Shown here one piece after another: positions 1-10,980 of a stretch of DNA of 64,000 bases; the stretch's first letter is position 1; every line of letters starts with the position of its first letter. The stretch spans positions 20,400,635 through 20,464,634 of the forward strand of contig JAJKFL010000005.1 of assembly GCA_021186555.1 (NCBI GenBank). The letters run 5' to 3'. Origin of the DNA: Reticulitermes speratus. Taxonomy: Eukaryota; Arthropoda; Insecta; Blattodea; Rhinotermitidae. Position numbers and translations under genes: made by a program. The notes beneath the pieces are model-generated. The model worked only from the letters and a program-made list of their open reading frames with translations. It did no database searches and had not been told where the DNA came from.

Positions 1-753
1 CGAAATGTAAGACATATTACATACATTTATAATATTGATTGAAATTTCTGACTTGCTTATATGCTTCAGTAGGACCGTTCAGACGAAAGGAAGCGGCACA
101 AGTCATATTGTTGTAAATACGTCTGTTGGTATTGTCATCTACTACAATGCACAGATTAAATTCCTGTCTGCAGGGAGATTTCGTACCTTAAAGTTTATCC
201 TAAATTCGATGCCCTTTTGTTTTTGCTTGTTGATAACAATTGAAATAACAATTGTGTTGAGTAGTAAGCAAACGTCAGATAAGGAGGTTAATATAACATT
301 TAACGAATTCTAGAGAAAAGATTGTACCAGTTTAAGTAAGATGGTCTATTTTAAAGATTGTTTTCAGCGACTTTTACTGTGGAAGCATAAAATAAGTACA
401 AGGAAGGTAAGTGAAAAGTAATTTCGTGAGCCAATCACCACATTTAATGCTGCATGTTTATTCCCAAGTGCACAAAATTACAGAGATGCAACACAACTTG
501 ACATTCCAGATTTGCAACACTTTGTACTAAGACATGAGGTTAAATGTATATACGATATTATTTAAAGTTGAAAATATATACCTAGATCTGACTAATATTT
601 GTAAAATTTTGGAGTGTTGTTATTGAGTTGTGTTAGGAATTAATGTAGGTTAAGGTTTTAATTTACTTACTTGCAGGCATTATCCAGCAAGTAAATTAGA
701 AACGTAACGCAGGTTGCTATACCGATTACGTTATCCCAGCCGCCCAAACTAAG

Positions 754-786
<33 letters not shown>

Positions 787-944
787 CGCATATATAGAAC
801 ATTAATACCCCATATTTATATTGCGGAACGGGTTACATATAAAGGGCACTATTAAAATGACGAAGTACGTGGTCCAGTACAGATCCAACTTAAGAATGAC
901 AAATCATTTGCAATGAACACTCTGCAAGGTTTTAAAAATATTAA
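1..944. other. intergenic, no gene seen
   Basis: AT-rich sequence with only short, non-conserved open frames. The only clear structure is the TA microsatellite listed separately. Confidence 0.5.
761..786. repeat. (TA)n microsatellite
   Basis: Thirteen uninterrupted TA units directly after a short CA run. Confidence 0.95.
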
Positions 945-1143
945 TGCGATTTAGACACATATTTTTGGTGGGGAAACCTGACGGAAAGACACCACTTAGG
1001 AGACATAGGCGTAGATGGAAGGATAATATTAAAATGAATCTTAAAGAAGTAAGATGGGGGGCGTGGACTGGATTGATGTGGTTCAGGGTATGGACGAGTG
1101 GTGGGCTGTTGTGAACACGGTAATGAACCTTCAGGTTATGTAA
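945..1143 (+). pseudogene. degenerate 'GKPEGKRPLGRPRRRWEDNI'-type tail module
   Basis: Plus-frame translation gives VGKPDGKTPLRR, then RRRWKDNIKMNLKEV, then a decayed region matching the usual WIHLAQDRDQWRALVNTV ending, with stops. This peptide module is very common in arthropod genomes and probably represents the 3' (C-terminal) end of a LINE-type element left by 5' truncation; that origin is inferred. Related remnants lie at 5775-5850, 18030-18265 and 57388-57475. No reverse transcriptase sequence is attached here. Confidence 0.55.
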
Positions 1144-1475
1144 CATCTGGGAAATGTATTGGTTAGCTGAGGAACTATTTGCTTCTCAGGAAGGACTCTG
1201 CTCAATGGGGTTAGACACAAATTTTAAACTGTAAATGTTACTTTAAATATATTCTACCTCATAATATCTAAATACATGATATTTAAAACCTGGGATTCCA
1301 AGGTAATGTGTCACTGTTTTTTTGTGTACTTTGTGATTTTGATAATTGAAATTGCCCGAACATGACCGGAAAGTGTTGAAACATGTAAGAAGTTATTATA
1401 TTGTAATTAATCAATGTCGATTTATTATCCAGACAAACACAACCCTAGAACACTCTACGTTCTTTTATTTACTTT

Positions 1476-1520
1476 TCTACAACATGTTTAGGCCGTTTTA
1501 TTCGGCCATCATCAGGCAGA
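1476..1520 (-). ncRNA. hammerhead-ribozyme-like core (candidate), left arm
   Basis: Read on the minus strand: TCTGC, then CTGATGAT, then a perfect 5-bp hairpin GGCCG/CGGCC around AATAAAA, then TAAAC, then ATGTT and GTAGA. TCTGC and GTAGA pair (with one G-U), which would be stem I. The core differs from the hammerhead consensus by one extra base before stem II and by T in place of G in GAAA. Activity is therefore doubtful in this copy. Confidence 0.4.
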
Positions 1521-2080
1521 TACACAAGTACATAATTAGAAAAGTATGCTAGGGAAGAGGCCTCTCCTTCATATTAGTGTGATAAAAATACTCGTACATA
1601 AATTGGATATCATTCCTAATAAAGGAATAATAAACACATAAAATAGGAGTTAAAGTTTAATAAAAATCCAGAAGTGGTGTAGATTTTGAGGATGAAAGAG
1701 AATCCTATATGTTATTACGTCAATGTGTGACAGGCATGAACCACGCAACTGACTACACAGTATGTTTGACGCGACCTTGGGTGGTAGTATGGTGCTGTAA
1801 GAAGTAATCAATTTGTAAATCCATACTACTACCCAAGGTCTCGTCAAACAAAGCCAGTTGCGTGGTTCATACCTGTGACATGTTGACGTAATGACATGTA
1901 GGAATTTCTTTCATCCTTAAAATCCACAACACTTCTGGATTTTAATTAATTTTAACTCCTATTTTTATGTGTTTATTATTCCTTTATTGGAAATAATAGC
2001 TAATTTATGTATTTTTGTCACGCTAATTGTCAAGGAGAGGCCTCTTCCATAGCATACTTTTCCAATTATGTACTTGTGTT

Positions 2081-2112
2081 TCTGCCCGATGATGGCCGAA
2101 ATATGTTGTAGA
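2081..2112 (+). ncRNA. hammerhead-like core remnant, right arm
   Basis: TCTGC, CCGATGATGG, CCGAAATATGTT and GTAGA. The stem I halves and GAAA are kept, but most of the stem II hairpin present in the left arm is deleted. Partner of 1476-1520 in the same foldback. Confidence 0.3.
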
Positions 2113-2189
2113 AAAGTAAATAAATGAACGTACAGTGTTCAAGTGTTGTGTTTGCCTGGATAATAAATTGATATTGATTGACTAGCGCA

Positions 2190-3630
2190 ACGGGATGATT
2201 TTACCTAAATTTTAACTAAAACCGTGATTGTACTTTATTGCATATTTGATAGTATTGCGATACTGAGTTGACATTATATCTTTAAAGAAAAGAAATACAA
2301 GGCCTTAGAAACAGACTGTGTAAGCAACGCACCTAAAAAAAAAGTATCTTCATATTCTAGCCAGGGCTACATTTACTGTATTTCAGACTTACCGGATCGT
2401 GAATGATAGACACACTGACGGAATTTTGAATGAACAATGCGCGGCTTGCAGTGTTTACTTGGCAATTCCGTTCCTTCCAGCACTGTAAATGGGCCTAAAT
2501 ATCTGCAAATTACGCCGAACACAATAGCAAAAACTGGCCCCATTTGAGATTATTTTTCTTAATTATTAACCCTAACAATATTAGGTAAAAAAGGCCGGGG
2601 TAGATCAGTCAGCGCAGCGATTGGCTTTGGGCCAAGTAACCAAATAGATTTCCAGCAGACAAAGACATTTTTCCACTTATACTACTGTGCCTAGACTGGC
2701 TTGCGGGCCGACCGTTGGTGAAGCAGCGCGGCGCGATGGTGACTATTTACTGCCATCATCTGCTAAGTGTTAGAAAGCGTGGAGCTATTCCTCCACTCCC
2801 CGTATAGGTAAAGGGAGGGAATCTGGACCTCACAATGACTCTGACAGAATTAGTCACGGCAGGTTTTGCTATGTTCTCTGCGCGATTTCAATAAATATTT
2901 TTTGGCTGATAAAATATCCTCCGTTGAGTGCTTAATGTGACGAACGTACCCTCCGAATTGCGTAAAAGGGGTCTGTGGAGCCAACCACACCTGCAGATCC
3001 AAACAGTCGTGTCAAACAGGGCAGTGTAAATCAGCCGTATTGGAGGCTCCGCCTCTATAAGATGAGCCTCATAGTCTGTGTCATAGATCAGAGGTCATGT
3101 GTGTCCCAAGATTCAGTTTCGACAAAAGCTGTGAAAAGTAATCATTTATATTGCGGGGAAAGCTAAGTCGCCAGTGTTCAAAAGCGCCCGGCCGAAAAGC
3201 GGTGGTGGACGGGTCTGTGCATTGCACAGAATGCGCGTTGCCAACTCGACACAAATTCGTCCGAGTGCATTCCGCACGTTTGATCGACATGAACAGTCTG
3301 ACGTCTGGAGGCAGACTGACCATGTCGCGACCATGATGCCAGAGTCTCCTCCCATTGCAATCAGCCGAGCAGTCTGTTGAATGCGGACATTTCTAGAAGC
3401 ATTGTGACCTCAGCTTGCAGGGACGTAGGCATCTGCACATATCGTGTGTGTTACGTTGCTATAAAGTGCCTTTATGTTTTTGTGATTGCTAGTACCGTAG
3501 TTGCTCATCCTCCCCTTGGCGGTCAATTACACTATATCTCGGGGATGTTGCGGCACATTTATATTGCGACCAATTAACTAAATCATATTCACAACATCGT
3601 GGCCAGGAGCAGAGTCAGCCCTTGTGAGTG
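2190..3630. other. intergenic, unrecognised, GC-richer part near 3.15-3.4 kb
   Basis: Around 3146-3380 several overlapping open frames occur on both strands, as expected in GC-richer DNA. None shows a domain I recognise and none has a credible start context. The rest has no visible structure. Confidence 0.4.
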
Positions 3631-3633
3631 ATG

Positions 3634-3875
3634 TATAAAATGAGCGACAAGTGCGTCTGCACCTGCCGCGAGTAGGGTATAGGTTAGAGCAGAAGTCACA
3701 GTGACTGACTGGGTACCAAGGGCTTTTGTCCTGGAGGAAAAGCATATCAAAGCTTGAACTTGCAGATGGAGCAGTGGCTAATGCACAATACCTGTACATA
3801 CATGACTTACCCACTTCCGGCACAGTGCAGCATCCTTCTTACCCAGGCAGACTGGCACTTAGCGCTCATTCTATA
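3634..3875. mobile_element. MITE, TIR type TATARAATGAGCG
   Basis: The left end TATAAAATGAGCGACAAGTG and the reverse complement of the right end (TATAGAATGAGCGCTAAGTG) form terminal inverted repeats of about 28 bp. The left internal part is similar to the element at 15115-15326 (shared AGGATGTAGGTTAGA-type block), so both belong to one family. No coding capacity. TA at both borders suggests a Tc1/mariner-type TA target, an inference. Confidence 0.55.
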
Positions 3876-3879
3876 GCAC

Positions 3880-5440
3880 TCTGATCCACAGATTACTATC
3901 CCATCCACCTCCTATTGCGGCTATTGCAGGAGGGAGGTGTGGGGGTTACTCAGTAGTGGGAACAGAACAACTGCAGTTGAGCGTTGTAAGGGATGTGTTG
4001 TGTACACGTGCGTGATGTGTTTCGTATTATACAGTTCCAGTTTACATGTGATCAATGGCTCCAATCAGCCCGCATGATTCCGGTTACCGCCATGGCCCGT
4101 AATTGTTTTGTAAATTAGTACGTGACAAGCAGGGCTTCTTATCCTCGAACAGATCTCCACTTATTACATCGAGAAACTGCGATGTTTCGCGGAAGTCTCG
4201 ACCACTCCTATCCACGTGACTGATGTAATATCACACATTAATGTGTACGTTAGAGGCCGTTCACCCTTCAATAGAACAGTAAATGTGGTAGAGCGGTTGT
4301 GACGGCAGACTTCATTTCTGATTCCTGAAGAGGAGAGCAGGTTCGACTTCTGCACCCGATAAAGTATCTAGGTTAAAAAAAGACACAGTTACAAAAAACA
4401 GTTACCAATAATTAACATTTATCACGCATTTTTGTGTAATAAACAAATGTAATTGCAACAGTTAATATAATCTTTAGTTTTATAATGAGTAAAAATGTAA
4501 TATTAGGAGTTACACAAAACATTGAAAGTCAAGGACAGATATTCCTATAAAATAATTTAAGGACTTGTCTGTTTGTACAACCATTCAGCTTTATTTACAT
4601 TAATTTATTTAGCGTGACTTTAAATCAGCATCCAGTGTAGATAGAGTACAGCCCATGTCGCTGAGTTTGTGTTGCCACTGTGAAGGCAGAATATGCAAGC
4701 CTGTCATACAGGGATATAGAATACCATTTAGCTACAAAATACTAACTATAGAGACTGAAAGCATAGTGTGTTTCTGGGGGTTTATAATCTCAGAATACTG
4801 TACATATCTACCATTCCAATCAGTGCCATATGCACGATCAGAATGTTGTTCTCTTTGAGATGACTGAAGATTTCGGGTTCTGCTGTAGTAGGTGGAGGCA
4901 GAATGTGCCTCCAAACTGTTTGTAAGTATTTTAGTATCCAAAAAGACAGCAGTCTTCTGAACTGAAGTGGACATCTGAGTCACATTGTAGCCAGGATCAT
5001 GGCAAGAGAACTCTAAAAGTCATAAGACTGAGATGTGTTGAGTTTAACAGCTGAGGAGAATGAGTAAATGAATAATGTGAAGATTTTGAAAATTATGTAA
5101 TGAAGGGCACTAAAATTTCAGGCAACTGAAGTTTAACTATCTGTGTTATATTGTCCATATATCCTCTACATCCACAGCAAGAAGGATACAGTCCAATAAA
5201 TACAAAATAAATGTGTAAACTATTATAAGTCAGTGACCTGTACTGATCCAAAATTTCCACCATTTAACTTCTCAGTTCCCACACTTTCCAGTTTTTGTTT
5301 TGCATGTATGATTGTGTATTCCAGTGGAGTACACTTTTTTACTCTTCTTCTGTAATTACTATTGAGTCTTTGTGATGTTCATATGTAATTAATCCTATAT
5401 TCTGCTTTTATCAAACTATGGAATTTGTGAAGACTGTGCT
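3880..5440. other. no gene recognised; start of the CpG-poor domain
   Basis: No domain-bearing frame is visible. CpG dinucleotides become rare from about 4.4 kb onward. Confidence 0.4.
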
Positions 5441-5610
5441 AGGTTGGGGACCAAACTTTACGCAGCCTTTACAGAAATTAGGTGTTATTTACGTCAGTTG
5501 AAAAATATAAGTGATCTGAAGTTAACAAACAATGTGTATGCTCTTTTTTGGCAGCTATACCAAAAATGTGACTTACCTCCCATTCCGTCACACCGGCATA
5601 CAACCTACAG

Positions 5611-5722
5611 GTTCTTGTCTGGAGGATGGGAAGAATACAGAACCTCACAGGGTAGGACATTCTATTACAACCCCATCACCAATGCCAGGAATTGGAAGTG
5701 GCCCCTGCAAGCATGTCAAAAG
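5611..5722 (+). CDS. orphan WW-domain exon (candidate or relic)
   Basis: A likely acceptor (CAACCTACAG) precedes a frame reading GGWEEYRTSQGRTFYYNP, then ITNARNWKWP. This fits a WW domain: first Trp, the YY pair, the N-x-x-T region and a second Trp two residues before Pro. WW domains bind proline-rich ligands. The style resembles WW domains of ARHGAP12/15/27-type Rho GTPase-activating proteins, but that is a guess. No strong donor follows the last Trp-Pro, no partner exons were found, and the frame stops at 5779. It may be a real exon of a plus-strand gene with an unusual end, or an isolated copy. Confidence 0.35.
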
Positions 5723-5774
5723 TACCATAGGTGTTCAGTTCCTGTAGGTGGCATGGGCAGAACTTGTGACATGA

Positions 5775-5850
5775 AGTAAGAAATGGTTATGAAATTTTAG
5801 TAGGAAAACCTCAATGGAAGAGACCATGAATTTGACATGCCTGCTCTAGA
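5775..5850 (+). pseudogene. fragment of the 'LVGKPEGKRP' tail module
   Basis: The plus-strand translation reads NGYEILVGKPQWKRP followed by a stop. It is the upstream part of the module seen at 945-1143. Confidence 0.45.
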
Positions 5851-6434
5851 GCATATCTTCTGTTGCCGTTTATTGCTGCCACCTTCTGCTGATTTTCACA
5901 ACTACTACAACCTCTGTCAAATTCTGCTGTCAGCTCATAATAAACATAAATTATGACAGAATATGAATGTTTGCTGCCACATTCTGGTTGTGTTCATAAC
6001 TGTTACCATAATGGTAGAATAAGAAGCATGAGCCTCATATATGTACAGTATATGGATGTTCATCTGTTTTACAGACCAAAGGAATTGTAATGATGAAGAT
6101 GATTATGATTTTGATGACCCATGCTTAAATTGTGCAGTCATATTATTACAGGGCTACATATACTGGGTCACATATTTCAGTTGAAATGAGTTGCAAAGAA
6201 AAGGAATCTGATAAAAAAAAGGATGATGAAAGAGGCTAAGAAGCTTACAGGAAAGCATAAATAAGAATTTGACCTCATATGGCATATGGGGTCAAATTGG
6301 CGTATGCCAACATTATTTTTTAAGAGTGTGAGTTAGGGGCATTAGACATTAGATGCAATCTGTGAGACACCTAAGGGCAAGACTGTTAGCATAAATGACA
6401 GAATTTGCTGCACTTGTATGCCTTTGTATATACC

Positions 6435-6473
6435 TCCCTGGTGATGACTTTATAGAGGTCAAAACATGTAGGA
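6435..6473 (+). ncRNA. hammerhead-like core (degenerate)
   Basis: TCC, CTGGTGAT, hairpin GACT/GGTC around TTATAGA, AAAAC, ATGT, A, GGA. TCC and GGA can pair as a short stem I. The core has two consensus deviations (CTGGTGA, AAAA), so this is a sequence relic rather than a likely active ribozyme. No inverted partner was found nearby. Confidence 0.3.
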
Positions 6474-6479
6474 CGGATA

Positions 6480-8030
6480 TAAGTGACATATTATTATTTC
6501 TTATTGATTGTGCATTTTTTCGATTAGATAGTGTATATTTATAGTCTTTATTTATCCCACTTAGTGTAAATATTCATACATTTTGCTGCAGAAATAGTAA
6601 TGTGTTTGATTACGGGGTACTGCCCCAGACCCTGCTGGGGATTTTATGGAATATATGGTGTATGTACCATATTACCTTTCTAAATTCTGAAAAATTCTAA
6701 ATTCTGAAACACATTGGCCCCAAGAGTTTCGGATAAGGGATTGTAGACCTGTATTATGCTATATAATATTTTCTTTGCTATCACCAGTTAAATGTAAATA
6801 TGTACAAAACTGTTGTAATAAAATCATGGAATTAATAAACTGATTTTTAAATGAAAATTGGGAGATATATGTTCATACTTTAAAGACAAATAATTCACTT
6901 ACAAAAGAGGCTACATTTTGAACAGCATTTCCTGTCAACCAGTTGCCTGCACATTTGTTGATTTATTGTTTCACTTTTGTGGATTTGGCCCTATGGCCTG
7001 TTCCAATTTACATTTAACTTTTGAAGTTATGAATCCATTACACATTTGTTAGCATTCAATGAATGCAGATCAGCCCACCAGAAGGCCTGTATTTACACTG
7101 GACAACATAAACACAGAAAAACATGGACAAATGTCCATTCCACATGCAGAATTTGAACCCTCAATCTCACCTCTGGTTATGTCCAGCTTGTTGATTTGTT
7201 AAGTTGAAGAAGCATACAGGTAATTCTCAATATGTGTGGTTAAATCATGAGGTGTTGACCATAGGACAAGACAAACAGAGGTGTCCACAACCACAACCCA
7301 GATTAAAGTTACGATGAGGTGGTGGTGATTCCATACAAGATATGAACATGTTGTACAAGAAAATAGGCATTAATTTAAAACATTTGTGTTTAGCTTTAAC
7401 ATGTTCAGAGAAGTAATTTTGGAACTCAACTCTACCACCTAAAACGTTCAGCATGCCAAGAGTTCTCATCAATTAAAAAATGAGGGCACTTTTAATTCTG
7501 CAAATAGCTACTATCCAACAAAATGCCGGCCTAATATGTGACACAGTGTGACTACTGGCAAGATACAACTCAAATCCAAACTCTGATCCTCCTTTGTATT
7601 TCAAAGGGATTTTTCTTCAATCTGTGTAGGCACCTAACAAGACAGGGTGCATTCACACCTGTTCCATTTTCTCAACCTTATAACCTAGCAACTGAGACAC
7701 AAACACACAGTGATTGCTGGAATGTTACATGACTCCTGAGTCATCTTGGTACCAAACAAAAACACATCATTAATTTATGAGATTTGAAGTCATCACAGTT
7801 GTGAATGTTAAGGCTGCAGTTTTCTTGGATGTGACATGCAGTTTGCTAGATAGCAAACATCTTGGAGTCACATCTCAGAAAATTGCAGTCTCAAAGCATA
7901 TGTGTAGTAGTGCAGTCTTTTGCTGCAAGGTTGATTGATTTAAAATTACAAACAGAGCCATAGTACCAACATTTCAAAAACTGATAAGTCCTGGCACTAC
8001 AAACTTCTAACATTACCAGTAATCAGACCC
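6480..8030. other. no gene recognised
   Basis: AT-rich, CpG-poor sequence. Apart from the SINE remnant at 7062-7200 I see no structure or coding signal. Confidence 0.4.
7062..7200 (-). mobile_element. degenerate SINE (type C) remnant
   Basis: Read on the minus strand, GAGGGTTCAAATTC resembles a pol III B box. It is followed by GGAATGGACATTTGTCCATG and ends GGTGGGCTGATC. These line up with the B box, GGCATGGATGTCTGTC block and GGGGCCGATC block of the type C SINEs at 40876 and 59957. Old copy. Confidence 0.45.
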
Positions 8031-8031
8031 T

Positions 8032-8120
8032 CTTATGGCCACTTCCTTCTCGATACACACATTGCCAGCAATGGGACACTTTTATGGCCACTCCCTTCTT
8101 GATACACACACATTATAGCA
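8032..8120. repeat. tandem duplication, two units
   Basis: The block CTTATGGCCACTTCCTTCTC...GATACACACATT is repeated once with few changes (second unit starts near 8080). Confidence 0.75.
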
Positions 8121-8297
8121 AATACTTTCAAAGCATTAGGAACACTGGCAAGGCTTTAGAATATCTACACCAAATTGCAGTTTGCAGTATAAACCTTCAT
8201 TCCAGCCTTGGCATAGACAAATCCTGCTGTGTTTGCATACACTCACAAAGAGTTATGACAGTTAACACAAGTTTAATTTGTACAAGTTATTAGTTTC

Positions 8298-8340
8298 AGC
8301 CACATGTTTCGACTCACAAATTACTTTGAATCTTCAAGCC
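8298..8340 (-). ncRNA. hammerhead-like core (left arm)
   Basis: On the minus strand: GGC, TTGAAGATTC, a loop, GTGAGTC, GAAACATGT, G, GCT. GAAAC and the ACATGT stem III are intact, but the CTGATGA box has become TTGAAGA, and G sits where hammerheads need A, C or T. Confidence 0.3.
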
Positions 8341-8381
8341 AACACATATTTTGAATTACTGTCAATGGAATTTTTTATATA

Positions 8382-8422
8382 GGCCTAATGATGGCTTAAT
8401 TTATTAGCTGAAACATGTAGCC
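8382..8422 (+). ncRNA. hammerhead-like core (right arm)
   Basis: GGC, CTAATGAT, hairpin GGCT/AGCT, GAAACATGT, A, GCC. GGC and GCC pair as stem I, GAAAC is intact and the cleavage-site base would be A. The deviations are CTAATGA for CTGATGA and one extra base before stem II. Confidence 0.4.
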
Positions 8423-8469
8423 GATACTAATAAATTGTATCAATTAAAGTTGTGTTAGCTGAAGTAATT

Positions 8470-10045
8470 CTTTAAGATTTCATACTAGCAATTTGCATGG
8501 ATAATTTCAATAAAAGTCAGTCTACAATGCACTGTGTAATTGACTACACAATTCCTAATTGGCAAAGATGTCACAGTTTTTTAATGGCAAGATTAACACA
8601 TTTCCTTACAACCACCACAGCTACAGCAAGTATAGTGCCCCACATAATGGTATTTATGTCATAATTGAGATAATATTAACATTTATTGGCTGTATGTTGT
8701 GCTATCACGGTCTAGCTGGCCCAGCACTTCACTTTCTCAATACAGATACAATTACCCACAACTGAAAATCCAGCTGCCAGTACCTGCCATAATGGGGAAT
8801 TTAAGTCCTCTATTCATGGATGATAAAGGTTAATAATAATATATAAGTGGCATGTGTGCTAAACTAATGCAAAAGTAAGCACCTGTTCATTCCACTTTCA
8901 TTTACATGCATGCTCAACACTCTGAAGTTCATACTGTTGCAGAATGAATGCTTGCTTTGAAGTTACATCTGTCCATATTGCTTCTACACTATATTACTTT
9001 CAAATGAGTTGATGACGAGAACATTAATTTTGTGATACTATTTTATTACATACATGTGTACATACTTATGCATTCTATTGATCCAAAATTTAGTCAAAGT
9101 GACAACAAGATGTGGAATAAGCCATAAAAATGCACAAATGTTCAGCTTATAATGCACTGTGGCATCATACAGTACAGTAGGCTGTAAATGATGTTTATAA
9201 ACTGTGGGTTTAAGCTTTAATTTTAAATTTTACATACTTTGTATAAGAAAGGATAGGATTATGTGTTTAAATGTTTAATATTACCATATTTGATTTGTGT
9301 CCCATTAGTGAAATGAAATCAAAGTATCATAGGTTGAAGGTACATTTGCCCACATATTTTCCTTCTGACTTGCAGGGCCATAGCTTAAGTCTGGATAAGT
9401 TTCTAATGGTTCCCTCTTTCTGAAGAAAGATGAAGTATTTCTTTTCACCAAAGAACTGGAAAACCATTTAAAAGAGCTGAAAAAAAATGTGAAGCGACTA
9501 GAGGTTATTCCTTTTCATTGTCACAATATGGCAAAAAAATGACTGTGCATGTACCAAGATGAAAGGGTTGGTCAATAGCACCAATATGTGTGCTCATGGT
9601 AAACCATTCTTTCAATCACACAACTGTCTATTAGTCAGCCTAACAGGACCACAAACTATGGACCCTCACAAACACACAGTCATACATCTTGACTGTTAAG
9701 TTACATGTCTGCTTCTGCAGTACACAAACATAAACATACCAAATTATTCATGCACATTGCAGTAAGGTGTGAATATAAGTTATGAAAGTTGCTTACTAAA
9801 ATGAAATTGAAAAAATGGCAGCAACACCTTGAGCCAGAAGCACCAAAAATTTGAATAGTAGAGGATGGGGATATGGGGGAAGAACTCTACAGCACAACAC
9901 TGTAGTGTACGTAGATAAGCAGAATGTGGTGGGGTGAGGGATGGCATCTCCCTGTGGTCATCTCTACTCCCTTCAATCTGGCATTTCTTTCTTCAGAGAA
10001 ATGGCATATTCAAATGGATTAGGAAAAAACAGGTATAACTCAGCA
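8470..10045. other. no gene recognised
   Basis: AT-rich, CpG-poor. Short open frames only, with no domain signal. Confidence 0.4.
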
Positions 10046-10046
10046 A

Positions 10047-10120
10047 AACCTTCTTGGGCTAGCAGCCGCATCAGTGGTTGAACGGTGATTAAACCACCTG
10101 ACACGGTTACTAGCCTGAGA
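10047..10120. repeat. hairpin-forming inverted repeat
   Basis: GGGCTAGCAGCCGCATCAG followed by GTGGTT pairs with AACCACCTGACACGG and TTACTAGCC. On the minus strand the CTGATG...CCCAAGAAGG order recalls the hammerhead-like motifs elsewhere, but the boxes are too degenerate to call one. Confidence 0.55.
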
Positions 10121-10980
10121 AAGTTCTACTGAATTCAGTCACTGTGAAAGCTTTATATTCTTGAAAATATATAACCACTTAACATCCATATCTCACCTTA
10201 TTCTCTCCCTCCTCACCCTTAAACTGTCTAATAAAAGTTTATATATTTATTAATTAAGCAAACCATTCAACAACTTTCTCTTAGTAACTACAACCCAATG
10301 CAATTCACACAAGTACTGTTATCCCACAAATTATTTCTCACAGTTTCACAACTGTTTTATTACACGGTGAATAGTTTCAGAACATAAATGACATTCAATT
10401 TACATTATTATATACAACCAACATACATTTATACATTCTGTATTACATTATGTATGTCATTAGAACTGGGATATTGCTACAAACAATTTTACAACATATT
10501 TCATAACTACAGTTAAGAGTATTGCCATATGTTACAAGATTACTTACACAATGAGTTTAATTTAAAAAGATCCCCTTAATGCACTGTCTTTCAAATCATA
10601 CGTTCAAGGTACTGGATATGTTTTTGGGAGTCTTCCAAGGAGAATGCATAATAGCATATAGTGTGTATCACTAACAAAACAATAATATGGAGGCTGTTGT
10701 TTGCTATGTTTTTATGTTTCACAAAAGAATATTATTTTTGTGGAGAGTATGAATCATAAAAATGAAATGAATAAATACTCTACCTTCCTTTCTTCTCAGC
10801 AAGTACTTATAGAACACCATGCATAGGAACAGATCAGGTCTATAACAAGCTGAAACATTTTTGGATATAATTAAAAGATGGATGTTCACATACTTTTTGA
10901 TTTTTCAAATAAATATGGCTCATGAAATAATCACACACTTGCAGAGGAAGTTCATTGACTTCAAATGCAATATGAAACAT
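10121..10980. other. downstream of the zinc-finger stop; probable 3' UTR/flank
   Basis: No reading frame of note. It lies directly downstream (minus strand) of the zinc-finger gene stop and may contain its 3' untranslated region. I could not choose a polyadenylation site. Confidence 0.35.

Larger units (their letters stand above)
1409..2179. mobile_element. 771-bp foldback (long inverted repeat) element
   Basis: The left arm (about 1409-1792) and right arm (about 1821-2179) are inverted copies over nearly their whole length, separated by a 28-nt loop. Outer ends match as AATCAATGTCGATTTATTAT versus the reverse complement of the end near 2179. Inner ends match at CCTTGGGTGGTAGTATGG. The arms have diverged by many substitutions and small indels, so the insertion is old. 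No coding capacity is seen. Each arm carries a hammerhead-like core (1476-1520 minus, 2081-2112 plus). No clean target duplication was found. Confidence 0.8.
8258..8463. mobile_element. ~206-bp foldback element
   Basis: The left arm starts CAGTTAACACAAGTTTAATT; the right arm ends in the inverted match AATTAAAGTTGTGTTAGCTG. Pairing continues inward through ACATGTTTC on the left and GAAACATGT on the right. Each arm holds a hammerhead-like core. No coding capacity. No target duplication was identified. Confidence 0.65.

Noticed and set aside
3146..3380. Dense overlapping frames on both strands
   Set aside because: Caused by local GC-richness; none of the translations resembles a protein family I know.
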